Source: Micromonospora coriariae (GTDB lineage: Bacteria; Actinomycetota; Actinomycetes; Mycobacteriales; Micromonosporaceae). From it: 64,000 bases of DNA. Positions 8,211 through 16,323 of this stretch are shown here, piece by piece. The DNA lies in contig NZ_LT607412.1 of assembly GCF_900091455.1 (NCBI RefSeq), forward strand, positions 1,178,001 through 1,242,000. The letters run 5' to 3'. Under the pieces are notes generated by a model. That model was not told the DNA's origin and made no database searches. It worked only from the letters and a program-made list of their open reading frames with translations. Numbering within the stretch: the stretch's first letter is position 1; each line of letters opens with the position of its first letter. Made by a program: the position numbers and the translations under genes.

Positions 8211-9137
8211 TCATTCGGGCAGCTCCAGGCCCGCTGCCGCGAAGTCCGCGCGCAGCTGGGCGATCTCGTCGTCGGTGGCGTCCACCAGCGGGGGTCGCAC
8301 CGGGCCGGCCGGCAGGCCCAGCGACGCCAGGCCCGCCTTGACCAGGATGGTGCCCTGGGTGCGGAAGATGCCGGTGAACAGTGGCAGCAGCCGCCGGTGC
8401 AGGGTCAGCGCGGTCGGCATGTCCCCCGCGTCGTACGCCTCGATCATCTGTGCGGTCAGCGCCCCGGTGAAGTGCGTGGAGGTGCCGACCAGGCCAACGC
8501 CGCCGACGGCCAGCGCCGGCAGGGTGAGCGCGTCCTCGCCGCTGTAGAAGGCGAGGGCCGTCCGGCTGGTCACCCAGCTGGTGGCGGTCAGGTCACCCTT
8601 GGCGTCCTTCACCGCGACGATCCGGGCGTGCTCGGCGAGCCGGACCAGCGTCTCGGTCTCGATGGGCACGCCGGCGCGGTGCGGGATGTCGTACAGCATC
8701 ACGGGCAGGCCGGTCGCGTCGGCCACCGCCGTGAAGTGCCGCAGCAGCCCGCTCTGCGGCGGCTTGTTGTAGTACGGGGTGACCACCAGCAGGCCGTGCG
8801 CACCCGCCTTCTCGGCGGCGGCGGCCAGCTCGATGGTGTGCCGGGTGTCGTTGGTGCCGACGCCGGCGACCACCTTGGCGCGGTCACCGACGGCCTCCGT
8901 CACGGCCCGGATCAGGCGCTCCTTCTCCGCGTCGGTGGTGGTCGGCGACTCACCGGTGGTGCCGTTGACCACCAGCCCGTCGTTGCCCTGCTCGTCGACC
9001 AGGTGGACCGCCAGCCTGGCGGCGCCGTCGAGGTCGAGCGAACCGTCGGGGGTGAACGGGCTCACCATGGCCGTGAGCAGCCGCCCGAAGGGGCGGGACA
9101 CCGGTCGGGCAGCGGTGGCAGGGCGGTCGTGCGTCAT
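8211..9137 (-). CDS. dapA: 4-hydroxy-tetrahydrodipicolinate synthase
   Basis: 308 residues, a TIM-barrel class I lyase that condenses pyruvate with aspartate semialdehyde, the first committed step to diaminopimelate and lysine. The pyruvate-binding GTTGE is at 59-63, the catalytic Tyr at 149 in 'VMLYDIP', and the Schiff-base Lys at 177 in 'IVAVKDAKGD'. It sits between thyX and rnj on the same strand; dapB is elsewhere in the window (22.2 kb). The ATG at 9137 follows TAGGTT by 7 nt, so the mRNA may be leaderless; a GGAGGG directly abutting the ATG is too close to work as a normal ribosome site. Confidence 0.96.
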   Translation of the reverse strand: MTHDRPATAARPVSRPFGRLLTAMVSPFTPDGSLDLDGAARLAVHLVDEQGNDGLVVNGTTGESPTTTDAEKERLIRAVTEAVGDRAKVVAGVGTNDTRHTIELAAAAEKAGAHGLLVVTPYYNKPPQSGLLRHFTAVADATGLPVMLYDIPHRAGVPIETETLVRLAEHARIVAVKDAKGDLTATSWVTSRTALAFYSGEDALTLPALAVGGVGLVGTSTHFTGALTAQMIEAYDAGDMPTALTLHRRLLPLFTGIFRTQGTILVKAGLASLGLPAGPVRPPLVDATDDEIAQLRADFAAAGLELPE

Positions 9138-9144
9138 ACCCTCC

Positions 9145-9150
9145 AACCTA
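9145..9150 (-). promoter_or_regulatory. -10 element of a likely leaderless dapA promoter
   Basis: TAGGTT on the minus strand, 7 nt before the dapA ATG, in the 47-bp gap after thyX. It suggests that dapA and rnj are transcribed separately from thyX. Confidence 0.45.
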
Positions 9151-9184
9151 GCGGACGACCAGCCGGGGCCTGCCGGGGAAGGCC

Positions 9185-9934
9185 TCAGGACGCCTCGTGC
9201 GGGCTGGCCGCCACCTCGGTGCCGTCCGGCAAGGCGGAGATCACGAAGTCGGCGAACACGTTCGGGGCGACCCGCTGCAGCTGGCGCAGGCACTCCACGG
9301 CCAGCTCACGGATCTCGACGTCAGCCTGTTCGGTGGCCCGCATCGCGATGAAGTGCCGCCACGCCCGGTAGTTGCCGGTGACCACGATCCGGGTCTCGGT
9401 GGCGTTGGGCAGTACCGCGCGGGCCGCCTGCCGGGCCTGCTTGCGGCGCAGCGTCGGGTTCGGCTCGTCGGAGAACCGCTGCTCCAGCCCCTCCAGCAGC
9501 TCGTTGTACGCGCGCACGCTCGCCTCGGCGGCCTCCACGAAGCGCTTGTGCAGCTCCGGGTCGTCGGCGATCACCGTCGGCTCGACCATGGCCGCGTCCC
9601 GCTCCGGAACGTACCGCTGGGAGAGCTGCGAGTACGAGAAGTGCCGGTGCCGGATCAGCTCATGCGTGAAGGAGCGGGACACCCCGGTGAAGTAGAAGGT
9701 GACCGAGCCGTGCTCCAGCACCGAGAGGTGCCCGACCTCCAGGATGTGCGCGAGGTAGCCGGCGTTGGTGGCGGTCGCCGGGTTCGGCTTCTTCCACGAC
9801 TGGTAGCAGGCCCGGCCGGCGAACTCGGCGAGCGCCTGGCCACCCTCCGCGTCCGTCGACCACGGCACGTCGTCCGGGGCCGTGAACTGGGTCCACGCGA
9901 TCAACTTGACCTGGGGCTGCACCATCTCCGGCAT
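9185..9934 (-). CDS. thyX: FAD-dependent thymidylate synthase ThyX
   Basis: 249 residues. The ThyX signature RHRxxSxxxxSxRY is present as [14 protein letters not shown] at 95-108, with 'HLSVLEH' (69-75) and the C-terminal '[14 protein letters not shown]' flavin/dUMP-contact region. The enzyme methylates dUMP to dTMP with methylenetetrahydrofolate and reduced FAD. The start MPEMVQPQV at 9934 is favoured because TACAGT lies 7 nt upstream; a second ATG at 9925 with an abutting GGAG is possible. It is upstream of dapA on the same strand. Confidence 0.95.
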   Translation of the reverse strand: MPEMVQPQVKLIAWTQFTAPDDVPWSTDAEGGQALAEFAGRACYQSWKKPNPATATNAGYLAHILEVGHLSVLEHGSVTFYFTGVSRSFTHELIRHRHFSYSQLSQRYVPERDAAMVEPTVIADDPELHKRFVEAAEASVRAYNELLEGLEQRFSDEPNPTLRRKQARQAARAVLPNATETRIVVTGNYRAWRHFIAMRATEQADVEIRELAVECLRQLQRVAPNVFADFVISALPDGTEVAASPHEAS

Positions 9935-9941
9935 GCCTGGG

Positions 9942-9947
9942 ACTGTA
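9942..9947 (-). promoter_or_regulatory. -10 element of a likely leaderless thyX promoter
   Basis: TACAGT on the minus strand, 7 nt before the ATG at 9934. No ribosome-binding sequence lies between them. Confidence 0.45.
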
Positions 9948-10139
9948 GTGGCGCGGCACCTCTCAGCCCAACTCAGGCGCGCCCCGTGCAATGTCGATCA
10001 CCCGACGGCTTGGCGGCGGTGGGATCGATGGAGCGCGGCCTCCGCCGGTGATGTCGTCAACGACTCAGCTCCAAAGGGCCCGAACACCGCATGCCGGCGA
10101 ACCAGCCGACCAGCAGATCGCCGCGTTCGGGCGGCGGGG

Positions 10140-10682
10140 TCAGACGTAGAGCGAGGTGAACGGCGCCCAGGGCAGGTTTCGCAGCACCGAGAAGGCGAGC
10201 CACGCGGCCAGGAAGCCGCCGATGACCTTGGAGCTGATCCGCAGCTCCGGCAGCCGCCAGCCGAACGCCTGGTTGCCCGCCCAGGCCACGAAGAGGTACG
10301 CCAGGAACGGCAGCGCGAAAATGAAGAGGAAGTGGTGCCGGGCGGCGGCCGGCAGGTCGCCGTGCAGCACGTACCAGAGCGCACGGGTGCCTCCGCAACC
10401 CGGACAGTCGAGGCCCGTGGTGAGCTTGAGCAGGCAGGTCGGCGCCGCGTCCGGGTCGGCGTGGGTCGGGTCGCTGAGCAACGCGTAGCCCATGCCGGCG
10501 GCGACGCAGCCGACCGCGGCCAGCGGCACCGCCCAGCGCGGCGAGCGCTCGTGGAGCCGCAGCACGAACCGGGTGAGCCGGTCCGGCTCAGGGGCCGGGT
10601 AGCCACCCGGCGGGCTCGTCGGCCAGGCAACCGCAGCGGGGGCGGGCTGCGGCTGGTCGGCCGGTCCGGGGGCGCTCGTCAC
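10140..10682 (-). CDS. DUF2752 membrane protein
   Basis: 180 residues. After a Pro/Ala-rich cytoplasmic N-terminus there are three or four hydrophobic segments; the DUF2752 signature is the Cys pair and glycines in 'TTGLDCPGCGGTRALWYVLHGD', followed by 'LFIFALPFLAYLFVAWAGN'. The family is widespread in actinobacteria and Bacteroidetes with no established function; the CPGCGGTR motif could hold a metal or a disulfide. The GTG at 10682 is preferred because a TACCGT box ends 6 nt before it; an upstream in-frame GTG at 10697 overlaps the preceding gene. Confidence 0.85.
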   Translation of the reverse strand: MTSAPGPADQPQPAPAAVAWPTSPPGGYPAPEPDRLTRFVLRLHERSPRWAVPLAAVGCVAAGMGYALLSDPTHADPDAAPTCLLKLTTGLDCPGCGGTRALWYVLHGDLPAAARHHFLFIFALPFLAYLFVAWAGNQAFGWRLPELRISSKVIGGFLAAWLAFSVLRNLPWAPFTSLYV

Positions 10683-10686
10683 GCGC

Positions 10687-11916
10687 TCACGGTACACCGG
10701 ACACGCCGGCCAACGCGGCGGTGAGCGGACCGGCCAGGTCGCCGGCCGTGGGCGGCGCCACCGCGTCCAGCCCGAGCCAGCCGGCGAGCCGGTACAGCTC
10801 GGCGGCGAGCGCCACAGCGGTCTCCCCCGGGTCGGCGCCCGGCTCGACCCACGCGGCCGGAACCAGCAGCACCCCGGCCTTGCGGTCGGCCTTCAGGTCG
10901 ACCCTTGCGGTGAACCGGTCGCCCTGCAGGAACGGCAGCACGTAGTAGCCGTAGACCCGCTGCGGCGCCGGGACGTAGATCTCGATGCGGTAGGTGAAGT
11001 CGAAGAGCCGCTCGGTGCGGCCCCGCTCCCAGACGAGCGGGTCGAACGGGCTCACCAGCGTGTTGCCCCGGACCCAGCGCGGCAGCCGGGCGCTCGCGTG
11101 CAGCCAGGCCGGCTGCCGCCAGCCCGGCACGGTGACCGGCACCAGCTCACCCGCCTCGGCCAGCTCCGCGACGGCCTGGCGGGCACCGGCCAGCGGCAGC
11201 CGGAAGTAGTCGCGCAGCTCCGGCTCGGCGGCCACCCCGAGCGACCGGGCGGCAAGGGCCACCAGCGTGCGGTACGCCTCGGCGTCGGTCGGGGTGGGCG
11301 CGGCCAGCACCGCCGGGGGCAGCACCCGCTCGGGCAGGTCGTAGCGGCGGGCGAAGGAGGTGCTGCGCTCCGCGGCGGCCACCTCGCCGGCCCAGAACAG
11401 ATATTCCAGCGCGCGCTTCACCGCCGACCAGTTCCACCCCCAGTTGCCGGTCTCCCGAGGCGCGTCGTGCTCGATCTCGGCGGCGGTCAGCGGACCGCGG
11501 GCGGCCACCTCGTCGCGCACCCAGGCGACCAGCTCCGGCTGCTCCTGGGCGATCCGCCGCATGCCACCCCAGGACTCGCTGCGTGCCCGGGCCATCCGCC
11601 AGCGCAGCATCGGGTGCAGCCCGACCGGGACCAGCGACGCCTCGTGGCCCCAGTATTCGAACAGCTCCCGTGGGCGGCGGTAGGCGGCCTGGTCGAGCAG
11701 CGTTGTCGGATAGGGCCCGAGCCGGCTGTAGAGCGGCAGGTAGTGCGCGCGTTGCAGCACGTTTACCGAATCCATCTGGATCAGCCCGACCCGGTCAAGG
11801 ACCCGGCGCAGATGCCGACGCGTGGGCACCCCGGTGGGCGCCGGGTCGGCGAAGCCCTGGGCGGCGAGCGCCACCCGCCGGGCCTGGGCGAGCGAGAGTG
11901 ATTCCGGTGCGGCCAT
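10687..11916 (-). CDS. AlkX/YcaQ-type DNA cross-link glycosylase (winged-helix, HTH_42 family)
   Basis: 409 residues, typical for the HTH_42/YcaQ family. The N-terminal helices contain 'GLIQMDSVNVLQRAHYLPLYSR': the Q47-x-D49 motif is the QxD catalytic signature of E. coli AlkX/YcaQ, which removes N7-alkylated bases and unhooks interstrand cross-links; AlkZ-type relatives have QxQ. Later 'FEYWGHEASLVP' and 'LVSPFDPLVWERGRTERLFDF..RIEIYVP' are conserved family blocks. In Streptomyces such genes can be self-resistance determinants, but most genomes carry a general copy, and no biosynthetic cluster is next to this one. The start has a TAAGGT box 8 nt upstream. Confidence 0.88.
   Translation of the reverse strand: MAAPESLSLAQARRVALAAQGFADPAPTGVPTRRHLRRVLDRVGLIQMDSVNVLQRAHYLPLYSRLGPYPTTLLDQAAYRRPRELFEYWGHEASLVPVGLHPMLRWRMARARSESWGGMRRIAQEQPELVAWVRDEVAARGPLTAAEIEHDAPRETGNWGWNWSAVKRALEYLFWAGEVAAAERSTSFARRYDLPERVLPPAVLAAPTPTDAEAYRTLVALAARSLGVAAEPELRDYFRLPLAGARQAVAELAEAGELVPVTVPGWRQPAWLHASARLPRWVRGNTLVSPFDPLVWERGRTERLFDFTYRIEIYVPAPQRVYGYYVLPFLQGDRFTARVDLKADRKAGVLLVPAAWVEPGADPGETAVALAAELYRLAGWLGLDAVAPPTAGDLAGPLTAALAGVSGVP
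10689..10694 (-). promoter_or_regulatory. -10 element inside the end of the upstream glycosylase gene
   Basis: TACCGT on the minus strand overlaps the last codons and first stop base of the AlkX-like gene and ends 6 nt before the GTG of the DUF2752 gene. It may give this gene its own leaderless transcript despite tight packing. Confidence 0.4.
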
Positions 11917-11924
11917 CGTCGGCG

Positions 11925-11930
11925 ACCTTA
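11925..11930 (-). promoter_or_regulatory. -10 element of the AlkX-like gene
   Basis: TAAGGT on the minus strand, 8 nt before the ATG at 11916, within an AT-richer stretch between this gene and the divergent GNAT gene. Confidence 0.4.
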
Positions 11931-11996
11931 AATCATCGGTACGACGCCGGTGCGGGAAGCTGGACTCCGACCGTCACCGGGGCATAGAACGGTGCA

Positions 11997-12548
11997 ATGC
12001 TGACCATCCGCCGGGAGGAGCCGGACGACGCCGAGGCGGTCGCCCGGGTGCACGTACACGGCTGGCAGGCGGGTTATGCCGGCGTCATGCCGGACGAGGT
12101 GCTCGGACGGCTCAACGTGGTGGCCTGGGCCCAGCGCCGCCGCGACATCGCCACGGCCGACCCCGAGCATCCGTTCACCACCCTGCTCGGCGAGGTGGAC
12201 GGGCTGGTGGTCGGCTTCACCACCTTCGGGCCGTACCGCCGCAACCAGGACCGCGACGACCTGGACCCGGCAGTCGGCGAGGTGCTGGCGCTCTACGTGG
12301 AGCCGGCGTGCTGGGGCGACGGCACCGCCGCCGCGCTGCTGGCCGCCGCCCGGGCCGGGCTCGTCGAGCGGGGCTGGACCGGCTACCGGCTGTGGGTCCT
12401 GGCGGAGAACCGGCGGGCCCGCCGGTTCTACGAGCGGGCCGGGTTGTCACCGGACGGTGAACGGTCGACCTACCAGGTGCCGCTGGCCGGTGGGCGCCCG
12501 CCCGTCGGACTGGTCGAGCTGCGGTACGCCGGGCGGCTCGACGGCTGA
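11997..12548 (+). CDS. GNAT-family N-acetyltransferase
   Basis: 183 residues. The N-terminus 'TIRREEPDDAEAVARVHVHGWQAGYAGVMPDEVL' and the acetyl-CoA region 'EVLALYVEPACWGDGTAAALLAAARAGLVERG' fit the GNAT fold; the pyrophosphate loop is GDGTAA rather than the textbook GxGxG/A. 'WVLAENRRARRFYERAGL' is the usual C-terminal motif. The acceptor is unknown. A TAGAAC box ends 6 nt before the ATG and there is no ribosome site. The last 102 bp overlap the 3' end of the opposing mannosyltransferase gene. Confidence 0.85.
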   Translation: MLTIRREEPDDAEAVARVHVHGWQAGYAGVMPDEVLGRLNVVAWAQRRRDIATADPEHPFTTLLGEVDGLVVGFTTFGPYRRNQDRDDLDPAVGEVLALYVEPACWGDGTAAALLAAARAGLVERGWTGYRLWVLAENRRARRFYERAGLSPDGERSTYQVPLAGGRPPVGLVELRYAGRLDG

Positions 12549-13721
12549 CCCGCCCGGGGTCAGCCACCGGCGCACCGGTAGGAAGGCCAGCAGCGCCAGG
12601 CTGATCCAGACGTAGGCGTTGCCGCCCAGGAAGCCGTCGACACCGGTGAAGTCCTTCTCCCAGAACCAGACGGTCCGGCTGATCAGCAGCGCGTACCCGA
12701 CGGTCGCCGCGGCCAGCAGGGCCCGCCGCCGGTTACCGGCCGGCGCGGCCATCGCGTTGTCGACCAGCAGGATCAACCCAGGCAGCAGCCAGACCAGGTG
12801 GTGCACCCAGGTGACCGGGCTGACCAGGCACATCACCGCACCGGTCAGCGCCAGGCCGGTCGCCTCGTCGCCCGTCGCGACGGCCGCCCGGGACCGCCAG
12901 GCCCAGAGCGCCAGGGTGCCGAGCACCAGCAGCAGCCAGAGCAGGGTGCTCGGGTGCTCCGGGTCGAGCCGGGCGACCACCCCGCGCAGCGACTGGTTGG
13001 AGACGAACGCCAACTCGCCCACCCGACCGGTGTTCCACAGCGCCTCGGTCCAGAACTCCCGGGAGGCGTCCGGGAAGAGCGCGCCGGCCAGCAGTGACAC
13101 CCCGGCGGCGGTGCCGCTGGCGGTGAGCGCCGCCCGCCAGCGCCCCGTGACCAGCAGGTAGACGATGAAGATGCCCGGGGTGAGCTTGATCGCTGTCGCC
13201 AACCCGATGCCCACCCCGGCCCACCGGTTGCCGGCGGGCAACAGCCGCAGAAGATCCACCGCGACCAGGAAGAGCAGCAGCGTGTTGACCTGCCCGAAGT
13301 TGACCGTCTCCCGCATCGGCTCGAACGCGGCGGCCAGGCAGAGCGCCACGGCGAGGGCGAACCACCGGGTCCAGCCGGCCCGGCGGGCGATCGGGTCGAC
13401 CAGCCACCAGATCAGCACCGTGGTGGTGACCACGCTGGCGAGCACGCTCACCACGATCGCGGCCGTCCACGGCAGGTAGGCCATCGGCAGCATGGCCAGC
13501 GCGGCGAACGGCGGATAGGTGAAGCCGTACTGGGTGCCCGGCTTGAGGTAGTCGTAGATCTCGCCGCCGTCGTGCACCCACCACGTCAACGCGCCGTAGT
13601 AGACCTTCAGGTCGAAGAATCCGTGCCGGACGGCGGCGACGGCGAGGAACGCGGTGACCGCCGCGGCGAGCACGACCACCCCGACGACCTGCGCGGCCGT
13701 CCTTTTGGCACCCTGCGCCAC
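12447..13721 (-). CDS. GT87-type polyprenol-phosphate mannosyltransferase
   Basis: 424 residues with about ten hydrophobic segments. The first extracytoplasmic loop holds 'HGFFDLKVYYGALTWW', with the Asp (D37) that serves as catalytic base in GT-C enzymes of the DUF2029/GT87 family, such as the alpha-1,2-mannosyltransferase PimE. 'NFGQVNTLLLFLV' and 'ATAIKLTPGIFIVYLL' are further family motifs. These enzymes use polyprenyl-phosphate mannose outside the membrane to extend lipoglycans. The GTG at 13721 is chosen because GGGAGG lies 6 nt before it and the longer frame would run through the divergent gene's start. The last 34 codons overlap the GNAT gene on the other strand. Confidence 0.85.
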   Translation of the reverse strand: MAQGAKRTAAQVVGVVVLAAAVTAFLAVAAVRHGFFDLKVYYGALTWWVHDGGEIYDYLKPGTQYGFTYPPFAALAMLPMAYLPWTAAIVVSVLASVVTTTVLIWWLVDPIARRAGWTRWFALAVALCLAAAFEPMRETVNFGQVNTLLLFLVAVDLLRLLPAGNRWAGVGIGLATAIKLTPGIFIVYLLVTGRWRAALTASGTAAGVSLLAGALFPDASREFWTEALWNTGRVGELAFVSNQSLRGVVARLDPEHPSTLLWLLLVLGTLALWAWRSRAAVATGDEATGLALTGAVMCLVSPVTWVHHLVWLLPGLILLVDNAMAAPAGNRRRALLAAATVGYALLISRTVWFWEKDFTGVDGFLGGNAYVWISLALLAFLPVRRWLTPGGSAVEPPGVPQLDQSDGRAPTGQRHLVGRPFTVR

Positions 13722-13742
13722 CGTCGCCTCCCTGGCCCTGCG

Positions 13743-13748
13743 TAGGCT
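13743..13748 (+). promoter_or_regulatory. -10 element of the second GNAT gene
   Basis: TAGGCT, 8 nt before the ATG at 13757, with no ribosome site; the 35-bp gap to the divergent mannosyltransferase must hold both start regions. Confidence 0.45.
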
Positions 13749-13756
13749 TCCGTCCC

Positions 13757-14353
13757 ATGGCTCTCGGGTACGTCCGCCCGGCGCGTCCCGAGGACGCCGG
13801 CGAGATCGCACGCATCCAGCTCGCGACCTGGCGGGTCGCGTACCGCCGGATCCTGCCTCGGCACGTGCTCGACAACCTGGACGAGGCGTTCCTCGCCCGG
13901 CGGTGGAGCGCCGCGGTGCAGGAGCCGCCCTCGGGCGCGCACCGGGTGCTGGTCGCCGTCGAACAGGCCGAGCAATCGTATCTGGTGGGGTTCGTCGCCT
14001 CCGGCCCGGCCGACGCCGAGGCGCTGGCCCCGGGCGAGCCGGCCGAAGCCCTCGGCCCGGACGTGGCGGCGGTGACCGACCTGCTGGTCGAGCCCCGCTG
14101 GGGTCGGCGTGGGCACGGCAGTCGGCTGCTCGCCGCCGCCGTCGACCTGTGGCGGGAGGACGGGCTGAGCCGGGCGGTGGCGTGGGCCTTCGAGGGCGAC
14201 GAGGCGACCCGTAAGTTCCTCACGAGCACCGGCTGGGAGCCCGACGGCGCGGCCCGCGCGCTGGACGTCGACGACATGCTGGTGCCCCAGGTGCGCCTGC
14301 ACGTGGCCGTCCCGGCCGAGAAGGTGCCGGCCGACGACCAGCCCGGCGACTGA
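13757..14353 (+). CDS. GNAT-family N-acetyltransferase
   Basis: 198 residues. 'YVRPARPEDAGEIARIQLATWRVAYRRILPRHVLDNL' is the first alpha/beta unit of a GNAT domain, and 'AVTDLLVEPRWGRRGHGSRLLAAAVDLWRE' carries the acetyl-CoA pyrophosphate loop (RRGHGS). 'GDEATRKFLTSTGWEPDG' is the final strand-helix. It resembles the other GNAT 1.2 kb upstream in its 'AR.Q..TWR.AY...LP..VL' start, so they may be distant paralogues. The acceptor is unknown. The ATG follows a TAGGCT box by 8 nt. Confidence 0.87.
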   Translation: MALGYVRPARPEDAGEIARIQLATWRVAYRRILPRHVLDNLDEAFLARRWSAAVQEPPSGAHRVLVAVEQAEQSYLVGFVASGPADAEALAPGEPAEALGPDVAAVTDLLVEPRWGRRGHGSRLLAAAVDLWREDGLSRAVAWAFEGDEATRKFLTSTGWEPDGAARALDVDDMLVPQVRLHVAVPAEKVPADDQPGD

Positions 14354-14429
14354 CGGGCGATCCGCTCGGGGCGGTGGGTCGGGGCGGCGCGTCCGGGCCG
14401 TCGCGCGTGCCGATGTCAGACGGGTCGCC

Positions 14430-14435
14430 TACCGT
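14430..14435 (+). promoter_or_regulatory. -10 element of the ECF sigma factor gene
   Basis: TACCGT, 7 nt before the ATG at 14443, with no ribosome site. It supports this ATG over the one at 14413. Confidence 0.4.
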
Positions 14436-14442
14436 CGGCCTC

Positions 14443-15411
14443 ATGAGCGCAGCGACCGTGCCGGTGACGGCGCCGACCGACGGCCGGCTGGAGGAGTTCC
14501 GGGTCGAGCTGACCGGTTACTGCTACCGGATGCTCGGCTCGCCGTACGACGCCGAGGACGCTGTGCAGGAGACGCTGCTGCGGGCCTGGCGGGGGTGGGA
14601 CGGCTTCGACGGCCGGTCCAGCCCGCGCACCTGGCTCTACCGGATCGCCACCAACGTCTGCCTGGACCTCCTGCGCGGTCGCCGGCGCCGGGCCCTGCCT
14701 ATGGACCTCGGCGATCCGTCGTCGCCGGTGGCCACGGCGCTGGGCGGTCCCGAGACCGGCTGGGTGGAGCCCGCCCCGGACGCGGCGGTCCTGCCGGCGG
14801 CAGACCCGGCCGACCTGACTGTGCTCCGCGAGTCGGTCCGGTTGGCGTTCGTGACCGCGCTCCAGCACCTGCCGGCCCGGCAGCGCGCGGTGCTGATCCT
14901 GCGGGACGTGCTGCGCTGGCGGGCCGAGGAGGTCGCCGGCCTGCTCGACACCACCGTGGCCGCGGTCAACAGCGCGCTGCAACGAGCCCGGGCCACGCTG
15001 GCCGACCGGGTCGGTGACGCTCCGGGCCGGCCGTTGGATCGGGAGCACCGCGACCTGCTCGACCGCTACGTGCAGGTCTTCGAGCGCTACGACATCGACG
15101 CCCTGGTGGGTCTGCTGCGCGCCGACGCCGTCCAGAGCATGCCGCCGTACCGGATGTGGTTGCGCGGTGCGGGCGACATCGGCCGCTGGCTGGCCGGGCC
15201 GGGGGCCGGTTGCCGGGGTTCCCGACTGATCCGGGTGGCGGCCAACGGCGGTCCCGCCCTGGCCCAGTACCGGCCCGACCCGGCGGGCGGGCACCGACCG
15301 TTCTCGATCCAGCTGCTGGACGTCGCCGGTGGCCGGATCACCCGGCTCACCCACTACCTCGACCCGGGGCTCTTTCCGCGCTTCGGCCTGCCCGCCCGTC
15401 TCGATCCGTGA
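14443..15411 (+). CDS. ECF sigma factor with C-terminal SnoaL-like domain
   Basis: 322 residues. Region 2 is 'YCYRMLGSPYDAEDAVQETLLRAWRGWDGF', followed by 'SPRTWLYRIATNVCLDLLRGRRRR'; region 4 is 'FVTALQHLPARQRAVLILRDVLRWRAEEVAGLLDTTVAAVNSALQRAR'. From about residue 205 a helical stretch and a SnoaL-like fold ('LLDRYVQVFERYDIDALVGLLRADAVQSMPP') is fused, as in the SigG/SigJ-like extended groups, where the tail replaces a separate anti-sigma factor by acting in cis. No anti-sigma gene is adjacent, which fits. Its likely target would include its own promoter. Confidence 0.92.
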   Translation: MSAATVPVTAPTDGRLEEFRVELTGYCYRMLGSPYDAEDAVQETLLRAWRGWDGFDGRSSPRTWLYRIATNVCLDLLRGRRRRALPMDLGDPSSPVATALGGPETGWVEPAPDAAVLPAADPADLTVLRESVRLAFVTALQHLPARQRAVLILRDVLRWRAEEVAGLLDTTVAAVNSALQRARATLADRVGDAPGRPLDREHRDLLDRYVQVFERYDIDALVGLLRADAVQSMPPYRMWLRGAGDIGRWLAGPGAGCRGSRLIRVAANGGPALAQYRPDPAGGHRPFSIQLLDVAGGRITRLTHYLDPGLFPRFGLPARLDP

Positions 15412-15428
15412 GCAGGAGGCCGGCCGGG

Positions 15429-16322
15429 TCAGCCCTTGTCCGAGCCGTCGTTGGCATCCCTGACGAAGTACCGCTGGAACACCACGAAGATGATCGCGAC
15501 GGGGATGGTGGCCAGCAGCGCCGCGCCCAGCTTGAGCGGATACTGGGTGCCCTTGCCCAGCGAGCCGCTGACCAGGTCGGCCAGCCCACGCGGCAGCGTG
15601 AACAGGTCCGGGTCCTGCACCGACACGAGGCTGTGCGGAAACTCGTTCCAGGAGCCCTGGAACGACAGGATGGTCAGGGTGATCAGCGCCGGTTTCGCCA
15701 TGGGAAGCACCACCGACCAGAAGGTGCGGAAGATGCTCGCCCCGTCGATCCGGGCGGCCTCCTCCACGCTCAACGGGATCGACTCGAAGAACTGCTTCAT
15801 GATGAACACGCCCGCCGCGTCGGCCAGCAGCGGCACCACCAGACCCGCGTAGCTGTTGTAGAGGCCGAGCTGGTTGAGGACCAGGAACTTCGGGATCAGC
15901 AGCACCACTCCGGGCACCGCCATCACCGCGATGACCGCGGCGAACAGCCCACGGCGCCCCCGGAACCGCAGCCGGGCCAGCGCGTACCCCGCGAGCGAGT
16001 CGAAGAACACCCGACCGAGGGTGACGAGCACCGTCACCAGCAGTGAGTTGCCCAGCCAGAGCGGGAAGTTGGTGCCGGCGAAGATCCGCTCGAAGCCGGC
16101 AAGCGTGAGTGGGTCCGGGAACGGCGAGAGCGGGTTGGCCGCCGCGTCGGGCTCGGTCTTGAGCGAATTGCCGATCTGGATGACGAACGGGTAGAGGAAC
16201 ACCAGCCCGAAGAAGATCAGCGTCGCGTACCCCAGGAAGCGGGTGGCCAGGGCGCGGGCCGCGCGCTGGTCGCGCCGCACGGGCGCGGGCGCCGCCGCCG
16301 GGCGGTGGGTCAGCACGGCCAT
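15429..16322 (-). CDS. Carbohydrate ABC transporter permease, MalG type
   Basis: 297 residues with six hydrophobic segments. The coupling loop contains the EAA motif 'EEAARIDGASIFRTFWSVVLPMAKPALIT', which binds the ATPase. It is the last gene of the importer operon, 1 nt after the MalF-type gene. No ATP-binding gene follows: the next gene is a convergent sigma factor 17 bp away, so the ATPase must be supplied from elsewhere, probably a shared MsiK-type protein as known for actinobacterial CUT1 importers. Confidence 0.93.
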   Translation of the reverse strand: MAVLTHRPAAAPAPVRRDQRAARALATRFLGYATLIFFGLVFLYPFVIQIGNSLKTEPDAAANPLSPFPDPLTLAGFERIFAGTNFPLWLGNSLLVTVLVTLGRVFFDSLAGYALARLRFRGRRGLFAAVIAVMAVPGVVLLIPKFLVLNQLGLYNSYAGLVVPLLADAAGVFIMKQFFESIPLSVEEAARIDGASIFRTFWSVVLPMAKPALITLTILSFQGSWNEFPHSLVSVQDPDLFTLPRGLADLVSGSLGKGTQYPLKLGAALLATIPVAIIFVVFQRYFVRDANDGSDKG

Positions 16323-16323
16323 C

